NCBI GenBank assembly: GCA_025357235.1
Contig: JANXPQ010000002.1
Span: 1 to 35,731, forward strand
Source: Betaproteobacteria bacterium
GTDB taxonomy: Bacteria; Pseudomonadota; Gammaproteobacteria; Burkholderiales; JACQAP01
DNA: 35,731 bases
Direction of reading: 5' to 3'
In this document: positions 18,742 through 28,181 of the stretch, piece by piece
How the letters are laid out: each line of letters begins with the position of its first letter
Position numbering within the stretch: the first letter of the stretch is position 1
Position numbers and translations under genes: made by a program
The notes under the pieces: generated by a model
Seen by the model: the letters and a program-made list of their open reading frames with translations, nothing else
Told to the model about the DNA's origin: nothing
Database searches by the model: none

Positions 18742-19710
18742 ATGAAAGATTTCCTGCCGTCCCTGGAAACATTACAATCCGCCGCGGCCATCGTTTATGA
18801 AACGATGGCACCGACGCCGCAATACGCGTGGCCGTTGCTGAAGGCAGCGGTCGGCGCCGAAATCTGGGTCAAGCACGAGAACCATACGCCGGTGGGCGCA
18901 TTCAAGTTGCGCGGCGGCCTGGTCTATTTCCGCGATTTTTCGCAGCAAGGCGGCCGTGCCGCCGGGGTCATCAGCGCGACGCGCGGCAACCATGGCCAGT
19001 CGGTGGGCTACGCCGCACGCAAGTACGGCTTTCCCGCAACGATCGTCGTGCCGCACGGCAACAGTCCCGAAAAAAATGCCGCGATGCGCGCCCTCGGTGT
19101 CGAGTTGATCGAGCACGGCGATGATTTCCAGGCGGCGCGGGAACGCGCGGCGTGGATCGCGCAGCAGCGCGGATTGCACATGGTGCCTTCTTTTCATCCG
19201 CTGCTGGTCCACGGGGTGGCGTCCTACTCGCTGGAACTGCTGCAGAACGTGCCCGATCTCGACGTCGCCTACGTGCCGATCGGCCTCGGCTCCGGCGTTT
19301 GCGGCATGATCGCCGCACGCAATGTACTGGGCCACCGCACGGAGATCGTCGGCGTCGTCTCCGAACACGCGCCCGCGTACGCGTTGTCGTTCGAGCAGCG
19401 TCACCTGGTCGAGCATCCGGTCACCACCCGTGTGGCTGACGGCATGGCCTGCCGCACGCCCGAGCCGGAGGCGCTCGAGATCCTGTGGCGCCACCTTGCC
19501 AGGATCGTGCGGGTCACCGACGACGAGATCGAAGATGCCATGCGGCTGATGTACTCCGCGACGCACAATGTTGCGGAAGGGGCGGGCGCGGCGCCGCTTG
19601 CGGCGGCATTGAAAGAGCGCGGCCGGCTTGCCGGCAAGAAAGCAGCCGTGGTGCTGAGCGGCGCGAACGTGGACCGTGACGTATTCGCGCGCCAGCTCGC
19701 AAAATCCTGA
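18742..19710 (+). CDS. Threonine dehydratase-like PLP enzyme (fold type II)
   Basis: PLP-dependent lyase of 322 residues related to catabolic threonine/serine dehydratases. Seen: TPQYAWPLLKAAVGAEIWVK, the PLP lysine in GAFKLRGG (Lys55), ATRGNHGQSVGYAARKYG (phosphate/substrate loop), the glycine-rich PIGLGSGVCGMIAA cofactor loop, and the terminal VVLSGANVD. No C-terminal ACT domain, so allosteric isoleucine control is unlikely. Several relatives act on hydroxy amino acids other than threonine, so the substrate is not certain. The start at 18742 gives the normal N-terminus. Not obviously linked to purine use. Confidence 0.88.
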   Translation: MKDFLPSLETLQSAAAIVYETMAPTPQYAWPLLKAAVGAEIWVKHENHTPVGAFKLRGGLVYFRDFSQQGGRAAGVISATRGNHGQSVGYAARKYGFPATIVVPHGNSPEKNAAMRALGVELIEHGDDFQAARERAAWIAQQRGLHMVPSFHPLLVHGVASYSLELLQNVPDLDVAYVPIGLGSGVCGMIAARNVLGHRTEIVGVVSEHAPAYALSFEQRHLVEHPVTTRVADGMACRTPEPEALEILWRHLARIVRVTDDEIEDAMRLMYSATHNVAEGAGAAPLAAALKERGRLAGKKAAVVLSGANVDRDVFARQLAKS

Positions 19711-19756
19711 CCGGCCTCTTGCCATGGCAACGCCATGGCGGGAAGATTCGCCTGCA

Positions 19757-20566
19757 ATGCCCGACCGGACCTCGACCATGTTGATTCGACCCCCTCTCCT
19801 GCTGCGCCTGGCCCTGTTCGGCGTCATCGCCTGCGCAGCGCTTACAATGCTGCCCCGCAGCGCGGCCTTCGCCGCGCCGGCGATGGCCATCTATCGCGGC
19901 GATGCGCCCGCCGCCGCCGGTGCGGGCCGCAGGATCGAGCTGCGGTTGAAGGCGGATGGCACGATGAGCCTGATCAGCGACTACCGGAACAACAAGGCGC
20001 CCATTACCGAAGACGGCCACTGGAACCCGATCTCCGTCGAAGCGATCGACGTCATCATCGAGCGCAAGGACGGCGTGGCGGTCGGCCCGAACACGCTGCA
20101 CTTTGTCAAACAGGGTGACGTCCTGCAGACCACAGCGGAATCCGCGGCCCAGTTCGGCAGCCAGGGACTGCAATTACGTCAGACGAAAGCTGCTGCGCCG
20201 CCAACGGCAGCGCCCGTCGTCGGCACGGCCAACGCCACCGGCTCATGGCGATGGGAAGGCCTGGTTTCTTCCGCCGACAAACTCGCGATCGAGCAACCGG
20301 AACGCTATACGCTGGACTTGCAAGGCGGCGGCAAAGCGCTGGTGCGCGCCGACTGCAATCGCGGCCAGGCCGCCTACAAATTCGACGGCCGCGCCATTGC
20401 CATCAGGATCTCGGGCATGACCAAAGTCGCCTGCCCGCCGGGTTCATTGTCCGAGCGCTATCTGAAGGCTCTCGAATCCGCGGTCGGCCAGCGCATCAGG
20501 GGAGACAATCTTTTCCTCGACCTGGCCGGTGGAGGCGGGACCATGAAGTTCGCGCGGGCCAGATAA
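19757..20566 (+). CDS. Exported protein with C-terminal META domain
   Basis: About 269 residues. A signal peptide (LLLRLALFGVIACAALTML, cleavage near AFA-AP) is followed by an NlpE-like beta segment (AIYRGDAPAAAG, LRLKADGTMSLISDY) and a C-terminal META/HslJ-type domain (GSWRWEGLVSSADKLAIEQP, ADCNRGQAAYKFDG, TKVACPPGSLSERYLKALES). Such two-domain proteins are envelope proteins associated with stress or copper response; the exact role is unknown. The start could be ATG 19757 (GGGAAG 11 bases upstream) or ATG 19778. It sits 1 bp before the DUF2237 gene, so the two are probably co-transcribed. Confidence 0.75.
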   Translation: MPDRTSTMLIRPPLLLRLALFGVIACAALTMLPRSAAFAAPAMAIYRGDAPAAAGAGRRIELRLKADGTMSLISDYRNNKAPITEDGHWNPISVEAIDVIIERKDGVAVGPNTLHFVKQGDVLQTTAESAAQFGSQGLQLRQTKAAAPPTAAPVVGTANATGSWRWEGLVSSADKLAIEQPERYTLDLQGGGKALVRADCNRGQAAYKFDGRAIAIRISGMTKVACPPGSLSERYLKALESAVGQRIRGDNLFLDLAGGGGTMKFARAR

Positions 20567-20567
20567 G

Positions 20568-20966
20568 ATGCCATTCGATCCGAAAGCACCCGGCGGTAAC
20601 ACCGCGCGCAACGTGCTGGGCGGACCGCTCGGCGAATGCGGAAGCAAGCCACTGACCGGTTTCTATCGCGACGGTTGCTGCAATTCCGGACACGACGATC
20701 ACGGCGTGCATTCGGTTTGCGCGCTGATGACGAAGGAGTTCCTGGAATTCTCCCTTGTGCGCGGCAACGACCTGAGCACGCCGATGCCGGATTTCGGCTT
20801 TCCCGGATTGAAAGCCGGCGACCGCTGGTGCCTGTGCGCCGCGCGCTGGCGCGAAGCGCTCAAGGCCGGCTGTGCACCGCGCGTCGTGCTGAACTCCACG
20901 CATGAGCGCACGCTCGATTACGTCAGCCTGGACGATCTGAAGAAGCACGCGATCGATCTTCAATAA
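20568..20966 (+). CDS. DUF2237 family protein
   Basis: Cysteine-containing cytoplasmic protein of 132 residues, function unknown. The family pattern is clear: NVLGGPLGECGSKPLTGFYR, DGCCNSGHDDHGVHSVCA, MTKEFLEFSLVRGNDLSTP, FPGLKAGDRWCLCAARW and VSLDDLKKHAIDL. The conserved Cys pairs (DGCCNSG, RWCLCAARW) and His residues suggest metal binding or redox chemistry, but this is inference. It starts 1 bp after the META-domain gene. Confidence 0.9.
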   Translation: MPFDPKAPGGNTARNVLGGPLGECGSKPLTGFYRDGCCNSGHDDHGVHSVCALMTKEFLEFSLVRGNDLSTPMPDFGFPGLKAGDRWCLCAARWREALKAGCAPRVVLNSTHERTLDYVSLDDLKKHAIDLQ

Positions 20967-20974
20967 GATCAGAG

Positions 20975-21100
20975 GAAAAGTGAAAGGTGAAAGGTAAAAG
21001 CTGAAAGTGAAAAGCCCGCAAGCGCAGCCGTGCCGGGCCACACGGAAGGAAAGCTGCGCCTTTGCATTTCCACTTTTCCCTTTAACCTTTGACCTTTCGG
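20975..21100. repeat. Purine-rich heptad-like block with inverted partner
   Basis: GAAAAGTGAAAGGTGAAAGG and following GTAAAAGCTGAAAGTG units fill 20975-21014; the reverse complement of 21064-21100 reads CCGAAAGGTCAAAGG then TTAAAGGGAAAAGTGG, matching the left arm with few changes. The roughly 50-nt spacer (21015-21063) shows no gene. Together this would make a large imperfect hairpin in RNA. The gap from 20967 to 21249 has no other feature except the leader of the following gene. Confidence 0.65.
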
Positions 21101-21249
21101 CTCGCCCTTCCGGGCAGTGAACTTCATGCCGCCTCGCGGTCAAAAACACCAGGGGCCACGGCACTGGCTACTAAAATCCGCTGACCGTGGTATTGTCGCC
21201 CTGCCGGAGCCGGCCTGCCCGCTTCGGGCCATGTTCAATCAGAGGAGCC

Positions 21250-21597
21250 ATGAGCATCAAGTTTCGCAGCAAAGAGTTGTCTCCCGCGGAAGCGTCGTTC
21301 CTGAAATGGCAGTACGGTTTCGACGAACAGGACGAACCGTTCGAGCGCGCGTTGTGGCAGGCCATCATGCGGGCCTGGGATGCCGATGCCTCATCGGAAA
21401 CAAATCCCCGCCACCTCGAACGCCTCGGCTGCGACGACGCTTATCCGGAGGAAGTCGCGCTTTACGTGAAATTCAAGTCCGAAGACAGCGACGCGTTGTG
21501 GAATGAGCTGATCCGCCGCGCCGGCCTGTCCGATCGCCGCACGACTAAAGTCGAACTGCCGGTCGATCGCCGGCGCCGCAGCGGCGCCCGGGCCTGA
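21250..21597 (+). CDS. Small hypothetical protein
   Basis: Protein of 115 residues that I do not recognise. It starts MSIKFRSKELSPAEASFLKW, has an acidic aromatic middle (FDEQDEPFERALWQAIMRAW) and a basic tail (DRRRRSGARA). No signal peptide or membrane segment, so probably cytoplasmic. The start at 21250 is supported by AGAGGAG just upstream, although the spacing is short. Real-gene status rests on base composition and the ribosome-binding site. Confidence 0.6.
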   Translation: MSIKFRSKELSPAEASFLKWQYGFDEQDEPFERALWQAIMRAWDADASSETNPRHLERLGCDDAYPEEVALYVKFKSEDSDALWNELIRRAGLSDRRTTKVELPVDRRRRSGARA

Positions 21598-21617
21598 AGA
21601 CGCGCTTCCCGTTTCCC

Positions 21618-21639
21618 GTCCGCAGGCGTGCCTGCGGAC
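21618..21639. terminator. Perfect 10-bp stem-loop downstream of the 115-aa protein gene
   Basis: GTCCGCAGGC and GCCTGCGGAC flank a 2-nt gap, forming a perfect inverted repeat 21 bp after the stop codon. No U-tract follows, so termination would need Rho or it is a transcript-end stabiliser. Confidence 0.4.
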
Positions 21640-21755
21640 AGCGCCGCCTGTACCCCTGATTTTGCCGGCTGTGTCGTGATTTCCGGCATTATCACGCCCG
21701 TCGATAGCGTGTAATCTTTGCGTCCACGTCCCTAAAAAAAGCGGAGGAACGCCCG

Positions 21756-21875
21756 ATGAGCGCGGCGGACATGAAAGCAAGGGAATTCCAGTCGTGGTCT
21801 TCGGTGGCGCCAGGTTGGCGCAAGCACGACAAGCGGCTCACCGGGGTCACCTGGATCGCATGGGGACGCAAGTAA
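21756..21875 (+). pseudogene. 39-codon reading frame resembling a methyltransferase with its middle deleted
   Basis: The frame reads MSAADMKAREFQSWSSVAPG, then WRKHDKRLTGVTWIAWGRK and TAA. QSWSSVAPGWRKHD resembles the N-terminus of class I SAM-dependent methyltransferases (a W..VAPGWRKH pattern), and VTWIAWGRK resembles their C-terminal strand. The GxGxG SAM-binding core between them, about 200 residues, is missing, yet the frame is kept. GGAGG stands eight bases before the ATG, so it could still be translated. Read as an in-frame deletion relic; a genuine small protein is less likely but possible. A PfkB kinase gene starts 26 bp later. Confidence 0.5.
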
Positions 21876-21901
21876 TGCAGGCGCTACATTCCTGAACCGG
21901 A

Positions 21902-22825
21902 ATGACTCCGCCACGCACCGACGGGCCGCGCTTCATGAGTGCAGGCGAAGCACTCACCGATTTCATCCGGCAGGAAAACGGCTATTGGCTGGCGCGCGCC
22001 GGTGGCGCGCCCTGGAATGTGGCTCGCGTCGTGGCGGGTCTCGGCATTTCCAGTGCGTTCGCGGGCAGCGTGAGCCGCGACAATTTCGGCGACGAGCTCG
22101 CCGCGCTCAGTCGCACGTCCGGACTGGACATGCGCTTCCTGCAGCAACACGAAAAGTCTCCGTTGCTGGCGATCGTTCACGAGACGTCGCCGCCGCGCTA
22201 TTACTTCATCGGCACCGACAGCGCCGATCTCGCCTTCGATCCGGCGCTGCTTCCGCATGAATGGGCGCGCTCGGTGGAATGGCTGCATTGCGGCGGCATC
22301 AGCCTCACGCGCGAGCCCTTGCGCGGCCGGCTGATCGGCCTGCTGGAAAACGCCAAGGCGGCGGGCGCGAAGGTGAGCTTCGATCCGAACTTCCGCAACC
22401 TGATGACCGCTTCCTACGACGCCACTCTCGTCCGCGTCGCGGGCCTGGCGGATGTGATCAAGGTTTCCGACGAAGATTTGCGCGGCCTGTTCCGCACGCG
22501 CGACGAAGCCGGCGCGCTGGCGCAGCTCAAGGCGCTCAATCCGCAAGCGGTCGTTATGCTCACGCTCGGCGCGCAGGGCGCGGAACTGCATGCAGGCGCA
22601 CAGCGCCTGCACCAAGCCTGCCCGACGGTTGAAATCGCCGACACGGTCGGCGCGGGCGACGCCAGCATCGGCGGACTGCTCTGCAGCCTGATAACCCGAC
22701 CCGGTGCGGACTGGTCGACGCATCTGCGGTACGCGGTCGCCACGGGAACGGCCGCGTGCCTGCGACCCGGCGCGGCGCCGCCGACACCCGTCGAGGTCGA
22801 AAGCGTTCTGGCGAAGATGGACTGA
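21902..22825 (+). CDS. PfkB-family sugar kinase (fructokinase-like)
   Basis: Ribokinase-fold carbohydrate kinase of 307 residues. Seen: PRFMSAGEALTDFI, the sugar-binding ARAGGAPWNVARVVAGLG, VSFDPNFRNLM, and the catalytic signature DTVGAGDASIGGLL near residues 250-260 with the base Asp. Most like bacterial fructokinases. The next gene encodes an AGE-family aldose-ketose isomerase, so mannose to fructose to fructose-6-phosphate is a plausible two-step route. The last codons nearly touch the next gene. Confidence 0.85.
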   Translation: MTPPRTDGPRFMSAGEALTDFIRQENGYWLARAGGAPWNVARVVAGLGISSAFAGSVSRDNFGDELAALSRTSGLDMRFLQQHEKSPLLAIVHETSPPRYYFIGTDSADLAFDPALLPHEWARSVEWLHCGGISLTREPLRGRLIGLLENAKAAGAKVSFDPNFRNLMTASYDATLVRVAGLADVIKVSDEDLRGLFRTRDEAGALAQLKALNPQAVVMLTLGAQGAELHAGAQRLHQACPTVEIADTVGAGDASIGGLLCSLITRPGADWSTHLRYAVATGTAACLRPGAAPPTPVEVESVLAKMD

Positions 22826-22830
22826 AGCCC

Positions 22831-23904
22831 TTGCCCGACTTCCGCGACCCGCAATTCCTGCTCGACCACATCCGCCACACGATGGCGTTCTACCATCCGC
22901 GCGCAATCGATCCGCGCGGCGGGTTCTTCCATTTTTTCCGCGACGACGGCAGCGTCTACGACACAATGACCCGCCACCTGGTCAGCAGCACGCGGTTCAT
23001 TTTCAACTATGCGATGGCCTATCGCCGATTCGGCGATGCGGCGTACTCGCAGGCCGTGCAACACGGCCTGGCTTTCCTTCGCGACCGGCATCGCAATGCG
23101 TCGACCGGCGGCTATGCCTGGCTGCTCGACGGCGGGCGCATTGCCGACGCGACCAATCATTGCTATGGCCTTGCATTCGTCCTGCTGGCCTATGCCCATG
23201 CATCGATGGCGGGGGTGGAAATGGCACGCGCGTGGATCGGCGAAACCTTCGACCTGATGGAGCGGAATTTCTGGTCGCCGGCGTCCGGCCTGTACGCGGA
23301 CGAGGCGGCTGCGGACTGGTCGGCGGTCTCCCCATATCGCGGGCAAAACGCCAACATGCATGCCTGCGAAGCCATGCTGGCGGCGTTCGATGCCACCGGC
23401 CAGACACGCTATCTCGATCGCGCGGCGAAGCTGGCGCGCAACATCACGGTACGGCAGGCGGCGCTGGCCGACGGGCTGGTCTGGGAGCACTACCATGCCG
23501 ACTGGTCGGTGGACTGGGATTACAACCGGCACGACAAGACCAACATCTTTCGTCCATGGGGCTATCAGCCCGGACATCTTGCCGAATGGGCCAAGCTGTT
23601 GCTGATACTGGAGCGTCATGCCGATCGACTGGGCGATGCGCAATGGCTGGCGCCGCGCGCGGCCGAATTGTTCGACGCCGCAATGAAACACGCATGGGAC
23701 GACGAGCACGGCGGCCTCGTCTACGGTTTCGCGCCGGACGGCAGCCTCTGCGACGGCGACAAATATTTCTGGGTGCAGGCGGAATCGCTCGCAGCGGCGG
23801 CGCTGCTGGCAAAACGCACCGGCGACGAAAAATCCCCCGCGGGAAAAACCGACTACCACACCATGGGCGCGTGCTACGAAGTGCTCAACGTGGCCGGGAC
23901 ATGA
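22831..23904 (+). CDS. AGE-family sugar epimerase/isomerase (D-mannose isomerase-like)
   Basis: Alpha/alpha-barrel protein of about 357 residues of the N-acylglucosamine 2-epimerase family; close in style to mannose isomerases. Seen: HTMAFYHPRAIDPRGGFFHF, LVSSTRFIFNYAMAYR, TNHCYGLAFVLLAYAHA, YRGQNANMHACEAMLAAF, WGYQPGHLAEWAKLLLIL and DGDKYFWVQAESLAAAALL, containing the conserved catalytic His residues. Homology begins at about LPDFRDPQFL, which points to a TTG start at 22831, 5 bp after the kinase stop. An ATG at 22756 would overlap the kinase by 70 bp, and ATG 22882 would lose conserved residues. It converges on the MFS gene 8 bp away. Confidence 0.85.
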   Translation: MPDFRDPQFLLDHIRHTMAFYHPRAIDPRGGFFHFFRDDGSVYDTMTRHLVSSTRFIFNYAMAYRRFGDAAYSQAVQHGLAFLRDRHRNASTGGYAWLLDGGRIADATNHCYGLAFVLLAYAHASMAGVEMARAWIGETFDLMERNFWSPASGLYADEAAADWSAVSPYRGQNANMHACEAMLAAFDATGQTRYLDRAAKLARNITVRQAALADGLVWEHYHADWSVDWDYNRHDKTNIFRPWGYQPGHLAEWAKLLLILERHADRLGDAQWLAPRAAELFDAAMKHAWDDEHGGLVYGFAPDGSLCDGDKYFWVQAESLAAAALLAKRTGDEKSPAGKTDYHTMGACYEVLNVAGT

Positions 23905-23912
23905 TCGCGGCT

Positions 23913-25040
23913 TTAGCGACGAAACAAGGCCGCCGCACTGGCCAGCAACAAGACTGAAGCTCCCATCAACAGCGCGTTCATTCCATTTTTCGAATCGGCC
24001 ACCAGGCTCACCAGCAACGGGCCGACTATCTGTCCCACCGCGAAAGCTGCGGTCATCGCCGCGATCAGTCGCGATGCGTGATCGGGCGCCAGGATGCGCG
24101 CCTCCTGCAGGCCGGTCATGGTGGCCACCATGAACGTGCCGCCCACGCAGCACGCCGCAATCACGATACCGGCCGCGCCCGGCAGCAACACGGGCATCGC
24201 CACGCCGAGCGCCATGACGACGTGCGACAGTGCCCAGATGCGCCGATTCGACAGATGCGCCGCCAGCCGGCCGGCCAGCAGAGTCGAAACGAATGCCGCG
24301 CTGCCGAATATCGGCCAGGCCCAGCCGAACACCGCCGGGTCGGGAAGGATCTGTCTCGCCATGGCCGGCAGGAAGGTGCCCGGAATGATGTAGCCGAAGC
24401 CGAGAATTCCGTAGCAGACGATAACGAGCGCGTGCGTGCGCAGCCGCAGCGGCGAGGCCGCCGCTTTCGTTGCGGCTCGCGCCTGCGTCGCATCGCGATA
24501 GCCAGGCCAACACAAAACGGTGAGCAACAGCGCGATGGCGCCGGTCGCGACCCAGGCCTGGTCGGCCGACCATGACAGATTCAGGAACAACAGACAGAAT
24601 GCGCCGGTCAGTGCAGTGCCGAATCCGACGCCGCTGAACACCACGCCGCCGAGTTGTCCTCTACCCTGTGCCGCAAGCTGCCCGAGGATAAAGGACGAGG
24701 CGAATATCAGGACCCATGCGCTTACCACGCCTGCGAGTCCCCGCAGCAGCAGCCATGCGGCGGGATGATGAAAAAACCCCATGGCACCGGTGAGCAGGGC
24801 CACCGTCACCACTGAAAAGCGCACCACCGTCACCGTCGCCGCACGGATCCAGATCGCCGACAGCGCGCCGATAAAATAGCCGACATAATTCACCGAGGCC
24901 AGCAAGCCGGCCATGCGCAGCGTCAGGCCGTAATCCTTTTGCATCATCGGCAGGATGGGCGTGAACGCAAAGCGGCCGATGGCGATGGCCAGCGCAAGCA
25001 ATCCGGAAATCGCGAGTCGCCACGCGGAAGGTTTATTCAC
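23913..25040 (-). CDS. YbfB/YjiJ-family MFS transporter
   Basis: Inner-membrane major-facilitator protein of 375 residues with about 12 helices. Seen: the family N-terminus AIAIGRFAFTPILPMMQKDY, ASVNYVGYFIGALSAIW, GVVFSGVGFGTALTG, and IVCYGILGFGYIIPGTFLPA. Substrate unknown. The start is GTG at 25040 with a poor ribosome-binding site. Convergent with the isomerase gene. Confidence 0.87.
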   Translation of the reverse strand: MNKPSAWRLAISGLLALAIAIGRFAFTPILPMMQKDYGLTLRMAGLLASVNYVGYFIGALSAIWIRAATVTVVRFSVVTVALLTGAMGFFHHPAAWLLLRGLAGVVSAWVLIFASSFILGQLAAQGRGQLGGVVFSGVGFGTALTGAFCLLFLNLSWSADQAWVATGAIALLLTVLCWPGYRDATQARAATKAAASPLRLRTHALVIVCYGILGFGYIIPGTFLPAMARQILPDPAVFGWAWPIFGSAAFVSTLLAGRLAAHLSNRRIWALSHVVMALGVAMPVLLPGAAGIVIAACCVGGTFMVATMTGLQEARILAPDHASRLIAAMTAAFAVGQIVGPLLVSLVADSKNGMNALLMGASVLLLASAAALFRR

Positions 25041-25083
25041 TTCGAATTCTTGATTTGGTCAGTCTAGTAACAATACCCTAAAT

Positions 25084-25124
25084 CAACGCGTTCACCGCTC
25101 CCCCAAAAACAACGCGCTCACCGC
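25084..25124. repeat. Pair of 15-bp direct repeats upstream of divergent genes
   Basis: CAACGCGTTCACCGC (25084-25098) and CAACGCGCTCACCGC (25110-25124) differ at one base and start 26 bp apart. They lie between the divergent MFS and amidohydrolase genes, so a regulator site is possible. The rest of 25041-25266 holds the amidohydrolase promoter and leader. Confidence 0.45.
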
Positions 25125-25178
25125 AGAGGACGCGGATGGTTGAAGTCCTTATTTTCAATAGGTAGGCAGGATTCAGGG

Positions 25179-25207
25179 TTGCGCGGCCGCAAGCCTTGGA
25201 CTATAAG
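25179..25207 (+). promoter_or_regulatory. Likely sigma-70 promoter for the amidohydrolase operon
   Basis: TTGCGC (25179-25184), 17-bp spacer, TATAAG (25202-25207). The start codon is 60 bp downstream and has a strong GGAGGAG ribosome-binding site. Confidence 0.45.
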
Positions 25208-25266
25208 AACGAACCGGCGCGGCGGTGTGTTTCGCCGTTCCATAACAAGAAAACCGGAGGAGCTTC

Positions 25267-26955
<1,689 letters not shown>

Positions 26956-26962
26956 GCCGATC

Positions 26963-27385
26963 ATGGGAAAAGTCTTTCGCGTCGAATATCCAATCCGCTT
27001 CTCGCATTGCGATCCCGCCGGCCAGGTTTACTTTCCACGCTTCTTCGATCTGCTGCACGATGCGATGGAAGACTGGTTCAACCTCGGACTGCAGGAGCGT
27101 TTCGCCGACTTCCTGATGAAGAGGCAGCTCGGCACGCCGACGGTCGGCACGCAATGCGACTTCCTGAGCCCGGCGCATTTCGGCGACACGCTCGTCATCG
27201 AACTGTCGATTCTGCGGCTCGGCAACAGTTCGATCGAACTCGGTTTCAATGCCAGCATCGACGGGCGCGCGTGCCTGAAGTGCCGCCACACCATCTGCAT
27301 TTTCTCCAAGGAAACCCTGAAGGCGGTGCCGATTCCGGAAACACTGCGCAGCCGCATGCAGGATTACGTCGTTGCGGCCGGGTAA
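26963..27385 (+). CDS. Hotdog-fold acyl-CoA thioesterase (4HBT family)
   Basis: Cytoplasmic protein of 140 residues. The 4-hydroxybenzoyl-CoA thioesterase signature is present: YPIRFSHCDPAGQVYFPRFF, with catalytic Asp17, then DAMEDWFNLGL and QCDFLSPAHFGDTLVIELSI. Length is normal for the family. The start at 26963 lies 7 bp after the amidohydrolase stop, so they likely share a transcript. Acyl group unknown. Confidence 0.88.
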   Translation: MGKVFRVEYPIRFSHCDPAGQVYFPRFFDLLHDAMEDWFNLGLQERFADFLMKRQLGTPTVGTQCDFLSPAHFGDTLVIELSILRLGNSSIELGFNASIDGRACLKCRHTICIFSKETLKAVPIPETLRSRMQDYVVAAG

Positions 27386-27576
27386 TCCGGGCGCCCTTCT
27401 GCCACGCCCTCCGCGGTTATGACGGGGAACTTTTCCGCGGATGACCTGCCTATAGTTCCATGACGATTCGCTCATCGGATCGTTGCCATTCCGGTTCCGC
27501 CCCAAGTCCGTTATTTCCTGACCGTCTGCGCTTCGAATCCACGGATCGCCGGATAGGCTCATCAAAGGAGAATCCA

Positions 27577-28038
27577 ATGAATACCGATATCTGGAAGATC
27601 ACTGCACTGACGCTGTTCCTGGCCTTTTTGCTGGCCGGCGCACCGATGACGTTTGCCGCCGAGAGTACCGGCGGCAAGACCACCGGCAAGGACGTTTCGC
27701 AAAAGATCGACGAGACGGCGCACGCGATCAAGAACTATTCCGCGGAGCAGCGCGATGAAGCCCTGAAGAACGCGAAAAGCGTCCTCGCGGACGCCGATGC
27801 GCGCATCGATCGTTTCGAAAGCAAGATGAACAGGGACTGGGACAAGATGAATGCTTCGGCGCGCAAGCACGCGCAGGATACGATGAAGATGCTGCGCCAG
27901 CAGCGCCAGGATCTGTCCCAGAGCTACGGCGAGTTGAAGCGCAGTTCCGCGAATGCCTGGGATGAGGTCAAAGAGGGCTTCGCGAAGAGTTACGACGCGC
28001 TGCGCGACTCCTTCTCGAAGGCGTCGAAGGAATTCTGA
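27577..28038 (+). CDS. Secreted coiled-coil protein, possible stress-related
   Basis: Protein of 153 residues. Signal peptide MNTDIWKITALTLFLAFLLA with cleavage near TFA-AES, then a highly charged, heptad-rich helix from about residue 40 to the end (IDETAHAIKNYSAEQRDEAL, KMNRDWDKMNASARKHAQDT). It resembles apolipoprotein-like or Sll1863-type stress proteins in style, but the match is only structural. AAAGGAG is six bases before the ATG. GGAACTT at 27426-27432 upstream hints at an ECF/sigma-E type -35, without a clear -10. A strong terminator follows. Confidence 0.7.
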   Translation: MNTDIWKITALTLFLAFLLAGAPMTFAAESTGGKTTGKDVSQKIDETAHAIKNYSAEQRDEALKNAKSVLADADARIDRFESKMNRDWDKMNASARKHAQDTMKMLRQQRQDLSQSYGELKRSSANAWDEVKEGFAKSYDALRDSFSKASKEF

Positions 28039-28060
28039 GCCACAGTCCGCAGGCGCAGGA

Positions 28061-28086
28061 AAAGCCCGGGAAACCGGGCTTTTTTT
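28061..28086 (+). terminator. Rho-independent terminator
   Basis: AAAGCCCGG and CCGGGCTTT pair as a 9-bp stem around a GAAA loop and run into a T-tract, 23 bp after the coiled-coil gene. A strong intrinsic terminator. Confidence 0.9.
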
Positions 28087-28149
28087 CGCCCTTCGTCCAG
28101 ACGCGATTGACGGCTCCCGCACCGTAATTTTCGGGTTGTGCTAAAGTAG

Positions 28150-28161
28150 GTGTATATGCAC
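28150..28161. promoter_or_regulatory. Possible MarR operator
   Basis: GTGTATATGCAC is a near-perfect 12-bp palindrome (10 of 12 positions symmetric), located 20 bp before the MarR start. MarR proteins often bind such sites to regulate themselves and a neighbouring exporter. Confidence 0.35.
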
Positions 28162-28181
28162 GTTAATGGGGTTTTTCATAA

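Noticed and set aside
22414-24573. Minus-strand frame of over 700 codons spanning the kinase, isomerase and MFS region
   Set aside because: It overlaps three well-supported genes and shows no domain of its own.
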